From: an uncultured Eubacteriales bacterium
Lineage (GTDB): Bacteria; Bacillota; Clostridia; Christensenellales; CAG-138
Direction: 5' to 3'
Assembly: GCA_900540495.1 (NCBI GenBank)
Contig: UQGA01000006.1
Location: forward strand, 46,974 to 110,973
Length of the DNA stretch: 64,000 nucleotides
Both the position numbers and the translations under genes were made by a program. The notes under the pieces are model-generated. The model searched no databases. It was not told the origin of the DNA and saw only the letters and a list, made by a program, of their open reading frames with translations. Of the stretch, positions 15,648-24,468 are shown piece by piece (the first letter of the stretch is position 1; each line of letters begins with the position of its first letter).

Positions 15648-16433
15648 GTGAAGCGGACCATGTTTGCCGGCCCATACCTGGTATGGATGCTGATCTTTAT
15701 CCTTTCGCCGATGCTGCTGATCCTGTACTATGCGTTTACCGCCAACGGCAGTTTCACGATGGCGAACCTGATCGCGGCGGTCGATCTGGCCAACATCCGC
15801 GTGTTGCTCGATTCCATCCGGCTTGCGCTGTACACGACCATCCTGTGCCTGCTCATCGGCTATCCGGTCGCGTATCTGCTCTCGCGCATGAAAAAGGCGA
15901 CCGCCACGCTGCTGTCGGTGTTCTTCATCGTGCCGATGTGGATGAACTTCCTGCTGCGCACCTATGCGTGGAAGGTGCTGCTCGGCGCGTTTTCCAACAT
16001 CCTGTATACCGAGGGGGCGGTGCTGCTCGGCATGGTGTACAATTTTCTGCCGTTCATGATCCTGCCCATCTACACGGTGCTCATGAAGCTCGACAGCAGC
16101 TATGTCGAGGCGGCCAACGACCTCGGCGCCAACGGCGTCAAGACGTTTTTCCGCGTGGTGCTGCCGCTTTCGGTGTCCGGCATCGTCTCGGGCGTGACGA
16201 TGGTGTTCATTCCGTCGACGACGACGTTCGCCATTTCGCAGTTGCTTGGCGGCGGCAAGACCATGCTTTACGGCGACCTCATCTACATGCGCTTCATCAC
16301 CGAGCAGGCGTGGAGCGCCGGCAGCGCGCTGGCGATCATCCTGCTGGTGTTCGTCACGCTGAGCATGGCCGTCATGCGCCGGGCGGAGCGTGCCGGCGGC
16401 AGGGAAGCGGAAGGGGGCGGCCGCATATGGTAA
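15648..16433 (+). CDS. potB: Spermidine/putrescine ABC transporter permease PotB
   Basis: This 261-residue inner-membrane permease has six predicted helices and the EAA loop VEAANDLGANGVKTFFRVVLPLS. It starts with GTG, 7 bases after GAGGGGAGG, and its last codons overlap the potC start. With PotC it forms the heterodimeric channel driven by PotA. Confidence 0.93.
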   Translation: MKRTMFAGPYLVWMLIFILSPMLLILYYAFTANGSFTMANLIAAVDLANIRVLLDSIRLALYTTILCLLIGYPVAYLLSRMKKATATLLSVFFIVPMWMNFLLRTYAWKVLLGAFSNILYTEGAVLLGMVYNFLPFMILPIYTVLMKLDSSYVEAANDLGANGVKTFFRVVLPLSVSGIVSGVTMVFIPSTTTFAISQLLGGGKTMLYGDLIYMRFITEQAWSAGSALAIILLVFVTLSMAVMRRAERAGGREAEGGGRIW

Positions 16434-17236
16434 AGCGTCTGCGCGGGTTTTTCAAGGGTACGTATCTCGGGCTGATCCTGCTGTTCCTGTACGCGCCGAT
16501 TCTGATCCTGATCGTGTTCTCGTTTAACGAGAGCAAGACGCTCGGCAACTGGACGGGGTTCACGTTCGACTGGTACGAGCGGCTGCTGCGCACCTCGGAG
16601 ATCACCGACGCCATCGTGGTGACGGTCACGCTCGCGGTGCTCTCCTCGCTTGCGGCCACGGTGCTCGGCACGGCCGCCGCCATCGGCCTGCACGCGATGA
16701 AAAAGCGCCGCCGTCTCATCATCGAGAACATCTCGCAGCTGCCGATGGTCAATCCCGATCTGGTGACCGGCATTTCGCTGATGCTGCTGTTTCTCGTGAT
16801 CGGCCTGCGCAACGGGTATGTGCGCCTGCTCATCGCGCACATCACGTTCAATCTGCCGTATGTGATCTTTTCCGTACTGCCCAAGCTGCGCCAAAGCTCC
16901 GACATGCTGTACGAGGCGGCGCTGGACCTGGGCTGCACGCCGCTGATGGCGCTTTGGCGCGTTGTCATACCGGATATCCTGCCCGGCATCGTGTCCGGCG
17001 CAATCCTGGCGTTTACGCTCTCGATTGACGATTTTGTGGTCAGCTTCTTTGCGGGCAACGGCGTGGACAATCTTTCGATGTATATCTATGCAAGCGCGCG
17101 CCGCGGTGTGAACCCGGCCCTGTCCACGATCATCTTCGTGCCGGTGGTGACGTTGCTGCTCATCGTGAACATCCGCAGCATCCGCGAGGAGCGGCGGCGC
17201 GAAATCCAGGACCGCAAGGTCGGCCTGAAGCGATAG
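16427..17236 (+). CDS. potC: Spermidine/putrescine ABC transporter permease PotC
   Basis: This 269-residue permease, the second half of the channel, opens with a basic N terminus and the helix YLGLILLFLYAPILILIVFSFNES. The EAA loop is YEAALDLGCTPLMALWRVVIPDILPG. Its ATG overlaps the potB end by 7 bases, after AAGGGGGCGG. The IDDFVVSFF segment is a hallmark of PotC. Confidence 0.94.
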   Translation: MVKRLRGFFKGTYLGLILLFLYAPILILIVFSFNESKTLGNWTGFTFDWYERLLRTSEITDAIVVTVTLAVLSSLAATVLGTAAAIGLHAMKKRRRLIIENISQLPMVNPDLVTGISLMLLFLVIGLRNGYVRLLIAHITFNLPYVIFSVLPKLRQSSDMLYEAALDLGCTPLMALWRVVIPDILPGIVSGAILAFTLSIDDFVVSFFAGNGVDNLSMYIYASARRGVNPALSTIIFVPVVTLLLIVNIRSIREERRREIQDRKVGLKR

Positions 17237-17299
17237 GCCGCGCGGGGCGAAGACCCCGTCGGCCCGGTAATACACAAGGACAACAGGAGGAAACCATCG

Positions 17300-18343
17300 A
17301 TGAAACTGGCAAAAAGACTGCTCGTAGCGGTGCTGGCCCTGGCCCTCGCCCTGCCCCTGGCGGCATGCGGCGGGAAGGATCAGGTCACGATCAACGTGCT
17401 CAACTGGGGCGACTATATTGACCCGGAGCTCATCGACCAGTTTGAGGAGGAAACCGGCATCCAGGTCAAGTATTCGACCATGACCAGCAACGAGGAGATG
17501 CTCGTCAAGCTGTCGGCGGCCGACTGCATCTATGATATCTGCGTCCCCTCGGATTATCTGATCGAGCGCCTCATCGAGCAGGATCTGCTGCATGAGATCA
17601 ACAAGGACAACATCCCGAACCTCGCCAATATTGACGAGCGTTTCCTCGACCTGTCCTTCGATCCCGGCAACCGGTACTCCGTGCCGTACTTCTGGGGCAC
17701 GGTGGGCATCCTGTACAACACCACGATGGTCGACGAGCCCGTTGATTCATGGGATATCCTCTGGGATGAGCAGTACGCCGACCAGATCATCATGTACGAC
17801 AGCGTGCGCGATACCATCGGCATCACGCTCATCCGCCTCGGCTACGACATCAACACCCGCGACGAGGCGGAGGTGCTCGCCGCCCAGGAGGCGCTCATCG
17901 CGCAGAAGCCGCTTGTGCGCGCCTACCTGACCGATGACGCCAAGATGGAGCTGGTCAACGGGACGGCCGCCATGTGCGTGACCTATTCCGGCGACGCGCT
18001 GATGGCCATTGCGGAGAACGACGATCTCGCCTATGTGGTGCCCAAAGAGGGCAGCAACATCTGGTTTGACAACATCATCATTCCCAAGACCTCGCAGCAC
18101 ACCGAGGAGGCGGAGGCGTTCATCAACTTCCTCTGCGATGCGGAGGTCGCCAAGCAGAACGCCGAATATATCTATTACTGCTCGCCCAACCGGGCGGCGC
18201 TTGACCTGCTCGACGAGGCGTTCCTGGCCGACGAAACGTTCAACCCGCCGCAGGATGTGATCGATCGCTGCACCGTATTCCACGATCTGGGGGACTTTGT
18301 GTCCGTCTATTCGGATGCGTGGACGAAGATCAAGGCTGCATAA
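17300..18343 (+). CDS. potD: Spermidine/putrescine-binding lipoprotein PotD
   Basis: This 347-residue lipoprotein has a signal peptide ending in LAAC, so the lipidated cysteine is residue 23. The mature part begins with VTINVLNWGDYIDPELIDQFEEETG, the standard opening of PotD-like polyamine receptors, and contains YSVPYFWGTVGILYN and CVTYSGDA. AGGAGG lies 9 bases before the ATG. It ends the pot operon. Spermidine versus putrescine preference cannot be told from reading. Confidence 0.94.
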   Translation: MKLAKRLLVAVLALALALPLAACGGKDQVTINVLNWGDYIDPELIDQFEEETGIQVKYSTMTSNEEMLVKLSAADCIYDICVPSDYLIERLIEQDLLHEINKDNIPNLANIDERFLDLSFDPGNRYSVPYFWGTVGILYNTTMVDEPVDSWDILWDEQYADQIIMYDSVRDTIGITLIRLGYDINTRDEAEVLAAQEALIAQKPLVRAYLTDDAKMELVNGTAAMCVTYSGDALMAIAENDDLAYVVPKEGSNIWFDNIIIPKTSQHTEEAEAFINFLCDAEVAKQNAEYIYYCSPNRAALDLLDEAFLADETFNPPQDVIDRCTVFHDLGDFVSVYSDAWTKIKAA

Positions 18344-18383
18344 CCCGTTGCGGGGCTGAGGGAAAACCCTGAAACGAAAGTTG

Positions 18384-18427
18384 AAGACCCCGCCCCTGCG
18401 GCCGCATGGCCGCGGGGGCGGGGTCTT
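18384..18427 (+). terminator. Long hairpin after potD
   Basis: A 20-bp stem with one G-T pair (18384-18403 with 18408-18427) and a GCAT loop, beginning AAGACCCCGCCCC and ending GGGGCGGGGTCTT. The following T-run is minimal. Because the CBS gene converges from the other side, the hairpin may work in both directions. Confidence 0.7.
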
Positions 18428-18577
18428 GCCTGCGGACGGGCCGCCAGGCTTTCCCAGGCCGCCGTTGCCGGCGGCCGCCTGGCGGCGCGCCTGCCCGTTT
18501 GTCCTGTCGGGCCGGCCTGCGCGGCCCCCTTCGCCCGTAAAAGAAAAGGTATTGCGGCCGCCTGGCGGGCGATGCCG

Positions 18578-19003
18578 TCAGGCGTCGGCGCCCTGTTGCC
18601 CGGCGGTACGCTGCCGTGCCAGATAGCCGATCACGGCGCGGCGGGTTAGAATGCCGCACAACGCTCCGCGATCATCCACGATGGGGACAAAGTTTTGGTT
18701 CATGATCGCTTCGATCACCGTCTCGTCCTCGGCCCCGATGCTCAGCGGCGGGCAAAAATCCCGCCGCACCAGCGCGGCGATACGATACTGTTCGTGGGCG
18801 CGCAGGTCGGTGGAGCCGACCGCGAGGACATGGCGCAGGAAATCCCCCTCCGATACGCTGCCCACATATCCCCCCGCCTCGTCGAGCACGGGAATGGCGG
18901 AATACCCGTGCCGCGTCATCACCTCCAGCCCCTGCCGGACGGTATTGTGTTCATGCAGAAACACGGTGCAGACCTTTGGAATCATGATCTGTGCGATGTT
19001 CAT
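18578..19003 (-). CDS. Two-CBS-domain protein
   Basis: This 141-residue cytoplasmic protein consists almost entirely of two CBS motifs (about residues 7-58, with GYSAIPVLDEAGGYVGSVSEGDFL, and 83-133, with NQNFVPIVDDRGALCGILTRRAVI). Such stand-alone pairs bind adenine nucleotides and act as energy sensors. The target is unknown here. The frame stays open upstream for more than 100 codons, but GGAGGAA sits 4 bases before ATG 19003 and the CBS fold starts at once, so I use that start. Confidence 0.88.
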   Translation of the reverse strand: MNIAQIMIPKVCTVFLHEHNTVRQGLEVMTRHGYSAIPVLDEAGGYVGSVSEGDFLRHVLAVGSTDLRAHEQYRIAALVRRDFCPPLSIGAEDETVIEAIMNQNFVPIVDDRGALCGILTRRAVIGYLARQRTAGQQGADA

Positions 19004-19795
19004 AGCGTTCCTCCGATTGCGCGGTGGTTTGCGGGGCAACCGCACGCGCGCGGTCGTTTGCGGGGGGCGCCTGTACGCGATATCCGCCGCGGTTGCCCAT
19101 GCGCGGCGTCTGCCGGCATTGCCGGTTGACGGACGGTTGCCGTCGTTTGGCGGGTGCATGGCCTTCGGCCCCGCCTGTTTGCGAAACCGGCGCTTGCGTA
19201 GCACAGCCGCGCCCGCCCGGTTGCGGCAGGCGACGCTGAGCGGCAGCCGTCCCGCCGGCCGGAACGCCTTCCGGCGCGCTCGCCTGCGGCGCGCCGTTCC
19301 CGGATCTGCCGTGCAGACAGGCCGCCTAACACCCCTTATATCATTGCACGGTTGCGTCGCGCCGTCAAGGGGTCTTTTTCCGCCGCTCTGCCGCGGCATG
19401 GGACCGTGGCGGCGGCGGACAGGGCGCCCCGCCGGCCGCCGCCGGACAGAGCGCCCTGCCGGGAACGCGGCATCCGCCGCGGTATGACAACGGAAGGACG
19501 GATGGATAATGCTTTGGGAAACAGCTTTGCCGCATGCGGCGATACGATGGGGATGGGCGGACGGGTTGCGCCCGCACGAAGAGGGGAGAGGAGGCGCCGC
19601 CGTTGGGAAGGGCAGTTGCCGCCGCGTCGCGGCGGGCGGTTGCCGGGCATGGTTTTACAGCGGGTACGCTCGCAACAGCAGCCCGAGCGGGCGCGGCGGC
19701 GCGCGGAGCGCCGGCGGCAGGTCGAGCGCGCGTGCCGTTCGCCATCGCCATGGCAATCGTCGTTGCGGGCCGCTTTGCCCGCCTGATGCGGCGAC
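19004..19795. other. Long intergenic GC-rich region
   Basis: About 790 bases between the CBS gene and dinB show no credible gene. Open frames run through it on both strands but lack ribosome binding sites and have Arg/Ala/Pro-rich compositions. A possible minus-strand promoter (TTGACG and a TATAAG-like box) lies near 19333-19370 and could give the CBS gene a long leader. I see no tRNA, mobile-element or repeat signature. Confidence 0.35.
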
Positions 19796-20995
19796 CTATC
19801 CTTCGCTGCCGGAGCGCAGCGTCCGGCAAAACGAGATGGCGTCCGGGCCGTAGCGCGCCCGGATATCGTCCATCACGCCGTCGAGCGCCTCGTCGCGCAG
19901 GCGCGCCTGCGTGCCGTCGTCGATGAGGCGCATCTGCGCGGCGCAGCGGTCCGTGAGCCCGGAAGCGGTCACGGTCAACATCCGGATCGGCGCGTCCGCG
20001 CCCCGGCAGCGCAGCACGATGTCCACGGCGGTCTCGTACAGTTCCCGCGTCACGTTTGTGGCGGCGGCAAGCCGCTGCTGGCGGGAGATGGTCTTGAAAA
20101 ACGGGTCGCGGATCTGCACCTGCACGGTCGTGCAGTACAGCTTCCGCATCCTTAGCCGCGTGCCGACCCGGTCGCACAGCGGCAGCAGCCCGGCGCGCAC
20201 CTCCCGCTCGCCGCGCAGGTCGTGGGCGAACGTCGTGCCGCAGCCGATGCTCTTGGGCGGCTCCGCCTCGTCCGCGCGCCGCACGCGGCTCTCGTCCAGC
20301 CCCATCGCATAGGTCCAGAGCGTCTCGCCCGCGCTGCCGAGCACGGTGCGCATCCGCTCCCTGCCGGCGGCCGCCATGTCGCCGATGGTGCGGATCCCGT
20401 GGGCGGCGAGGGCCTGCGCCGACACCTCCCCCACGAACACCATGTCTTCCGCCGGCAGCGGCCAGAGGATGTCGCGGAAGTCGTCGCGCGTGATCACGGT
20501 CGTGGCGTCGGGCTTTTGATAATCGGAGCCGAGTTTGGCAAAGATCTTGTTGAACGAAACGCCGACCGAGATTGTGATGCCGATCTCCTCGCGCACGCGC
20601 CGCCTCAGCTCGTCCGCGATCTGCCGTCCCGTGCCGAACAGGTGGAGGCTGCCGGTCACGTCCAGCCACGACTCATCGATGCTGAACGGCTCGACCTGAT
20701 CGGTGTACGAGCCGTAGATATCGTTGATGAGGCGGCTGATCTGCGCATACCGCTCGTGATGCGGCGGCACCAGCACGAGCTGCGGACATTTGCGCAGCGC
20801 CTGCGCGACCGTTTCTGCCGTGCGGATGCCGAACCCCTTGGCCGGTTCGTTCTTGGCGAGGATGATGCCGTGGCGGCTCTTCGGGTCGCCGCATACCGCC
20901 ATTGGCACCGCCCGGAGCGCGGGCCGGTCCAGGCTTTCCACGGAAGCGTAAAAGCTGTTGCAGTCGCAATGCAGGATGGTTCGATCACGAGTCAT
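19796..20995 (-). CDS. dinB: DNA polymerase IV (Y-family, DinB)
   Basis: This 399-residue Y-family translesion polymerase has the palm motif ILHCDCNSFYASVE, the fingers residue set RPALRAVPMAVCGD, the catalytic FSIDESWLDVT and the helix-hairpin-helix IRTIGDMAAAGRERM, followed by a little-finger domain. I do not see a QLxLF-type clamp-binding motif at the C terminus, which ends CRTLRSGSEG. GGAGGAGG precedes the ATG. A LexA-type (SOS box) operator was not recognised in the short leader, though I could not search systematically. Confidence 0.93.
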   Translation of the reverse strand: MTRDRTILHCDCNSFYASVESLDRPALRAVPMAVCGDPKSRHGIILAKNEPAKGFGIRTAETVAQALRKCPQLVLVPPHHERYAQISRLINDIYGSYTDQVEPFSIDESWLDVTGSLHLFGTGRQIADELRRRVREEIGITISVGVSFNKIFAKLGSDYQKPDATTVITRDDFRDILWPLPAEDMVFVGEVSAQALAAHGIRTIGDMAAAGRERMRTVLGSAGETLWTYAMGLDESRVRRADEAEPPKSIGCGTTFAHDLRGEREVRAGLLPLCDRVGTRLRMRKLYCTTVQVQIRDPFFKTISRQQRLAAATNVTRELYETAVDIVLRCRGADAPIRMLTVTASGLTDRCAAQMRLIDDGTQARLRDEALDGVMDDIRARYGPDAISFCRTLRSGSEG

Positions 20996-21015
20996 GCGCG
21001 GTTCCTCCTCCTACC

Positions 21016-21045
21016 AGTATACCGCATCGCCCGCCGGGCGCACAA
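21016..21045 (-). promoter_or_regulatory. Promoter of dinB
   Basis: On the minus strand TTGTGC (21045-21040) and TATACT (21021-21016) are 18 bases apart, about 20 bases upstream of the dinB ATG. Confidence 0.6.
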
Positions 21046-21150
21046 CCGCGTCGCCCGGCTTTTCACCCCCGCCGGGCGGCCGGCCGCCGCCCGAACGCAC
21101 GAAAAAGCGCGGCGGCGCATGTTTTTGCGTTGCCGGCGCATGATAAGGGC

Positions 21151-21870
21151 ATGTTGATCCTGTTTTTGAGAGCCTGCCTGTTATATCTGCTCGTGTTCGT
21201 GGTGCTGCGGCTCACCGGCAAGCGCCAGGTATCCGACCTGCAGCCGTTCGATCTGCTCATCACGCTCATGATCGCCGATCTTGCCTCCTGCGCCATCGCG
21301 GATACGAACATCCCGCTGGCGTACAGCGCCGTGCCCATTCTCGCGCTGTATCTGATGCAGACGTTCATCACCTACGTCTGCCTGAAGAACGCGCGGTTGC
21401 GCAACCTCGTGTGCGGCCGGCCCGTCATCCTCGTGGCGGACGGCGTGCTGCAGGAGGGGTCCATGCGCCGCGCCAACTATACGATCATCGACCTCATGGA
21501 CCAGCTGCGCGCCAAGGACGTGTTCGATATCGGCAACGTGGCCTATGCCATACTGGAGACGAACGGGAGCATGAGCGTCCTCCAGCGCGGCGAATGCCAG
21601 ACGCCCACGCTCAAGGATCTGGATCTGCCGCCCGAGGACGCGCATCTGTCGCACATGCTCGTGCTCGACGGGCGGCTCTGCGTGGAAACCGTGCGCGCCT
21701 GCGGCCTGTCGGAGGCGTGGGTGCAGGCCAAACTCTCCGGCATGGGCGCCGGGCCGGTGCGCAACGTGTTTTATCTTTCCCTTTCGCCGGACGGCACCCT
21801 GCGCGCGCAGACACGCGAGCGCGCCGGCAAGCGCGTGCTCACGCTGCAAACGGAGGCCACCCATGTTTAA
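21151..21870 (+). CDS. DUF421 (YetF-like) membrane protein
   Basis: This 239-residue protein has three N-terminal membrane helices (LILFLRACLLYLLVFVVLRLTGKRQ, then LLITLMIADLASCA and a third) and a cytoplasmic DUF421 domain (GRPVILVADGVLQEGSMRRANYT; DVFDIGNVAYAILETNG). YetF-family proteins are linked to spore and envelope functions, but their activity is unknown. I chose ATG 21151 because the first helix starts there. Only a weak AAGGG precedes it. The stop overlaps the next gene, a DUF4363 protein, by 8 bases. Confidence 0.88.
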   Translation: MLILFLRACLLYLLVFVVLRLTGKRQVSDLQPFDLLITLMIADLASCAIADTNIPLAYSAVPILALYLMQTFITYVCLKNARLRNLVCGRPVILVADGVLQEGSMRRANYTIIDLMDQLRAKDVFDIGNVAYAILETNGSMSVLQRGECQTPTLKDLDLPPEDAHLSHMLVLDGRLCVETVRACGLSEAWVQAKLSGMGAGPVRNVFYLSLSPDGTLRAQTRERAGKRVLTLQTEATHV

Positions 21871-22243
21871 CCGCGTCAAACGCATCGCTACCTGTCTCAC
21901 CATTGCGCTGCTGCTCGCGCTGTTCACGTTGCCCTCGCGGTATTTGACGCGCTTTGCCGGCGATATGGAGGTTGCCTTCGCTGCCGCCGAGCGCGCCGCA
22001 GCCGATGGCGACGCGGCACAGCTCGACCGGCAGACGGCGTTCCTGCATGAGCGGGCACAGCGCGCAGCCCGCGTGCTGCGGCTGTTCATCAGCCACGACG
22101 TGGTGGACGAGATGGCGCTCGCCGTATTGCTGATCGATCCCGCCGGGCAGGCGGAGGATCTGCGCGCCGCGATTACGAGCGCGCGCGCCGCCGTCGAGCA
22201 CCTGTGCGCCATCGAATTGTTCGCCTGGGAAACGCTGTTGTAG
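21863..22243 (+). CDS. DUF4363 family protein
   Basis: This 126-residue protein has a single N-terminal membrane segment (CLTIALLLALFTLPSRYL) and a helical extracytoplasmic part rich in Ala, Glu and Arg. This matches the DUF4363 family, usually encoded directly after a DUF421 gene in Bacillota, as here. The 8-base overlap implies coupled translation. A joint complex is likely but unproven. The stop lies 9 bases from the convergent tcdA stop, leaving no room for a dedicated terminator. Confidence 0.8.
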   Translation: MFNRVKRIATCLTIALLLALFTLPSRYLTRFAGDMEVAFAAAERAAADGDAAQLDRQTAFLHERAQRAARVLRLFISHDVVDEMALAVLLIDPAGQAEDLRAAITSARAAVEHLCAIELFAWETLL

Positions 22244-22252
22244 GGAAGGCGC

Positions 22253-22927
22253 TCAGCGCAGGCCGAGCAGGGAAAGGATGACGTGATCCGCCGCCACCAG
22301 CCCGGCCGCCGCCGTGACCGGCGCCAGGCTGCCGATCGTCCCGCCCGGCACAGGGCGGGGCGGCTCGTCCGAGCAGACCACCGGCAGCGCCGCAACGCCG
22401 CGCTTGCGCAATTCGCTGCGCATGCGCCGCGCCAGCGGGCAACCCGCCGTCGCATAGATGTCCCGGACGCAGAAGCGGCTGGCGTCCAGCCGGTTGCCCG
22501 CGCCCATGCACGAGAGCAGCGGCACGCCGCGCGCGCCGCAGAGCTCCACGAGTGCCAGCTTGCCGGAAAGCGTGTCGATTGCGTCCACCACGTAATCAAA
22601 TGCGCCTGGCAGCGCCGCTTCCACCGTGTCCGGCCCCACGAACGCCGTGGACAGCGTCAGCATGCAACGCGAAAGCGATCTTAGCCGCAGCGCCATCGCC
22701 GCCGGCTTGGACAGGCCCAGCGTGGCGAACGTGGCCACCGCCTGCCGGTTCAGGTCGCTCTCGGACACCGTGTCCGCATCCACCAGGTGCAGCGCGCCGA
22801 CCCCGGCGCGCGCCAGCGCCTCCGCGCAGTGCCCGCCGACGCCGCCCAGCCCGACGACCGCCACGCGGCTCGCCGCCAGGCGCGCGGCGCCCGCTTCTCC
22901 GATCAACAATGCCGTCCGTTCCTGCAT
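22253..22927 (-). CDS. tcdA: tRNA threonylcarbamoyladenosine dehydratase (TcdA)
   Basis: This 224-residue E1/ThiF-like enzyme should cyclise t6A37 of tRNA to ct6A using ATP. It has the nucleotide-binding VVGLGGVGGHCAEALARAG, the acidic strand LHLVDADTVSESDLNRQ, FDYVVDAIDTLSGK, and the cysteine region TAGCPLARRMRSELRKRG found in TcdA. The N-terminal alternatives extend far upstream, but AAAGGAGC lies 4 bases before ATG 22927, at the usual TcdA start. About 200 bases separate it from the synthase gene upstream, so it may be separately transcribed. Confidence 0.9.
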   Translation of the reverse strand: MQERTALLIGEAGAARLAASRVAVVGLGGVGGHCAEALARAGVGALHLVDADTVSESDLNRQAVATFATLGLSKPAAMALRLRSLSRCMLTLSTAFVGPDTVEAALPGAFDYVVDAIDTLSGKLALVELCGARGVPLLSCMGAGNRLDASRFCVRDIYATAGCPLARRMRSELRKRGVAALPVVCSDEPPRPVPGGTIGSLAPVTAAAGLVAADHVILSLLGLR

Positions 22928-23127
22928 ACGCGCTCCTTTGGGGCGGGGTTTCGCCCGTCCGGTTTGTCCTTTCTTTTTCAAGCAAAAGAGAGGAAAGAAA
23001 AGGTGAACGAAAGGGGAGGGAAAATGCGGCGTTTCCCGCCGGCCGTTCCGTCGCTCCCCCTTGCGAAAAGGGAAGAAAATGTCCCTGCGGCCTGCCCGCA
23101 GGTCCCCGCAATCCCGGCGGCGCAGGG

Positions 23128-24468
23128 TCAATCGCGCGTCGGGAGGGAAAGCGTGCGCTCGCTTTCGAACGTGCGGTCGAACAGGGAGAGCCGGGCGGCG
23201 AGCAGGAGCTGGCGCCGGCAATGAAAGCGGCGGTTCGCTTCCCGATCGCCATAGCGGTCGTCGCCGAGGACGGGGCAGCCGATGGCGGCTGTCTGGACGC
23301 GAATCTGATGGGTGCGGCCGGTGAACAGCTCGATTTCGACGAGCGACAGCCCGTCGCGCGCTTCAAGCACGCGATAGGCAAGCATGGCGCGCTGCGCGCC
23401 GGGCGTGCCGGCGGGAACGACGCGCACCTGCGCGGCGTCGGCATCCTTGACCAGGAAGTGTTCGAGCGTGCCGGCACGGGGCGATGGCACGCCGGCAAGG
23501 ACGGCGCGATAGGTCTTACGCACGCCGTCGTGGTTGCGGAACGCCTGGAGCAGTCGGTCGCGCATGGCCGCAGTGCGGGCAAAGGCGACGAGGCCTTCGG
23601 TGTTGGCGTCCAGCCGGTGGACGGGGAAAAGTTCGCCCACCAGGCTCTCGAGCGCGATGCACAGTTCATCCTCGACTTCGACGCCGGCATTCTTGTCGAC
23701 GACGAGCAGCTCGTCGTCGAGAAAAACGCCGCGGCAGGCGGAAAAGGCCGGCAGCAGCGCGAGCTGGGCCGGAAACGCGCAAAAGCCCGCCCCGGGGCGC
23801 GGGTCCGGATCGCGCGGGAGCGAAAAGAAGGTCATATCCTCGCCAAGGGTTGGGTGCTTGATCGAAAGCGCGTACGCCCACAGGCGGATCTGCGTGCCGG
23901 GCCTGGCGGCCGGGTTGTACCGCTGATCGCCTTCGATGGGGAACCCGGCATGGGCGAGCTGTACGCGGATCTGGTGCGGCCGGCCGGTCTTGAGCGATAT
24001 GTCGAGCAGCGCGCGCCCGTTCGCCCGGCCGATGCAGGAAAAGCGAAGTTCGGCGAATCTGGCGCCGTCGGTCCCCTCCGGCACCACCGCGGAGGAGAGC
24101 GTCGCCTCGTCCTTGCGCAGCCAGTCGGTCAGGCGCAGGGACGCGGGCGGGCAGCCCTCGACAACGGCGACGTACCGCTTGCCGGCGGCGTGGCTTTTGA
24201 ATTGGGCGGTGAGCCGTGCGGCGGCCTTGCTTGTGCGCGCAAACACCATGACGCCGCCGACCGGCCGGTCGAGCCGGTGTACGAGCGCGACGAACGCCTC
24301 CCCGGGCTTGCCGTAGGCGACCCGGATATAGCGGCGACACATGGACAGCAGGTCGTCGTCGCCGCTCACGTCGGCCTGTACGGGCACGTTGACCGGTTTT
24401 TCAACGACGAGCAGATGGTTGTCCTCGTAGAGGACGTTGAGCTTCGGCGCGCCGGGCATACCGCTCAT
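23128..24468 (-). CDS. Tandem-fused RluA-family pseudouridine synthase
   Basis: This 446-residue protein contains two complete RluA-type modules in one chain. Module 1 (about residues 8-220) has LYEDNHLLVVEKPVNVPV, VHRLDRPVGGVMVFARTSKAA and KTGRPHQIRVQLAHAGFPIEGD. Module 2 (about 235-446) has DELLVVDKNAGVEV, VHRLDANTEGLVAFART and FTGRTHQIRVQTAAIGCPVLGD. Both keep the HRLD aspartate that carries out uridine isomerisation. Family members normally have one such domain of 220-320 residues. The start overlaps the methyltransferase stop as ATGA (24465-24468), which fixes the start despite a weak ribosome binding site. The targets, rRNA or tRNA uridines, are unknown. Confidence 0.88.
   Translation of the reverse strand: MSGMPGAPKLNVLYEDNHLLVVEKPVNVPVQADVSGDDDLLSMCRRYIRVAYGKPGEAFVALVHRLDRPVGGVMVFARTSKAAARLTAQFKSHAAGKRYVAVVEGCPPASLRLTDWLRKDEATLSSAVVPEGTDGARFAELRFSCIGRANGRALLDISLKTGRPHQIRVQLAHAGFPIEGDQRYNPAARPGTQIRLWAYALSIKHPTLGEDMTFFSLPRDPDPRPGAGFCAFPAQLALLPAFSACRGVFLDDELLVVDKNAGVEVEDELCIALESLVGELFPVHRLDANTEGLVAFARTAAMRDRLLQAFRNHDGVRKTYRAVLAGVPSPRAGTLEHFLVKDADAAQVRVVPAGTPGAQRAMLAYRVLEARDGLSLVEIELFTGRTHQIRVQTAAIGCPVLGDDRYGDREANRRFHCRRQLLLAARLSLFDRTFESERTLSLPTRD

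Noticed and set aside
19365..20669. A 434-codon minus-strand frame overlapping dinB
   Set aside because: It is a shifted reading of the dinB sequence continuing into GC-rich intergenic DNA, with no family motif.
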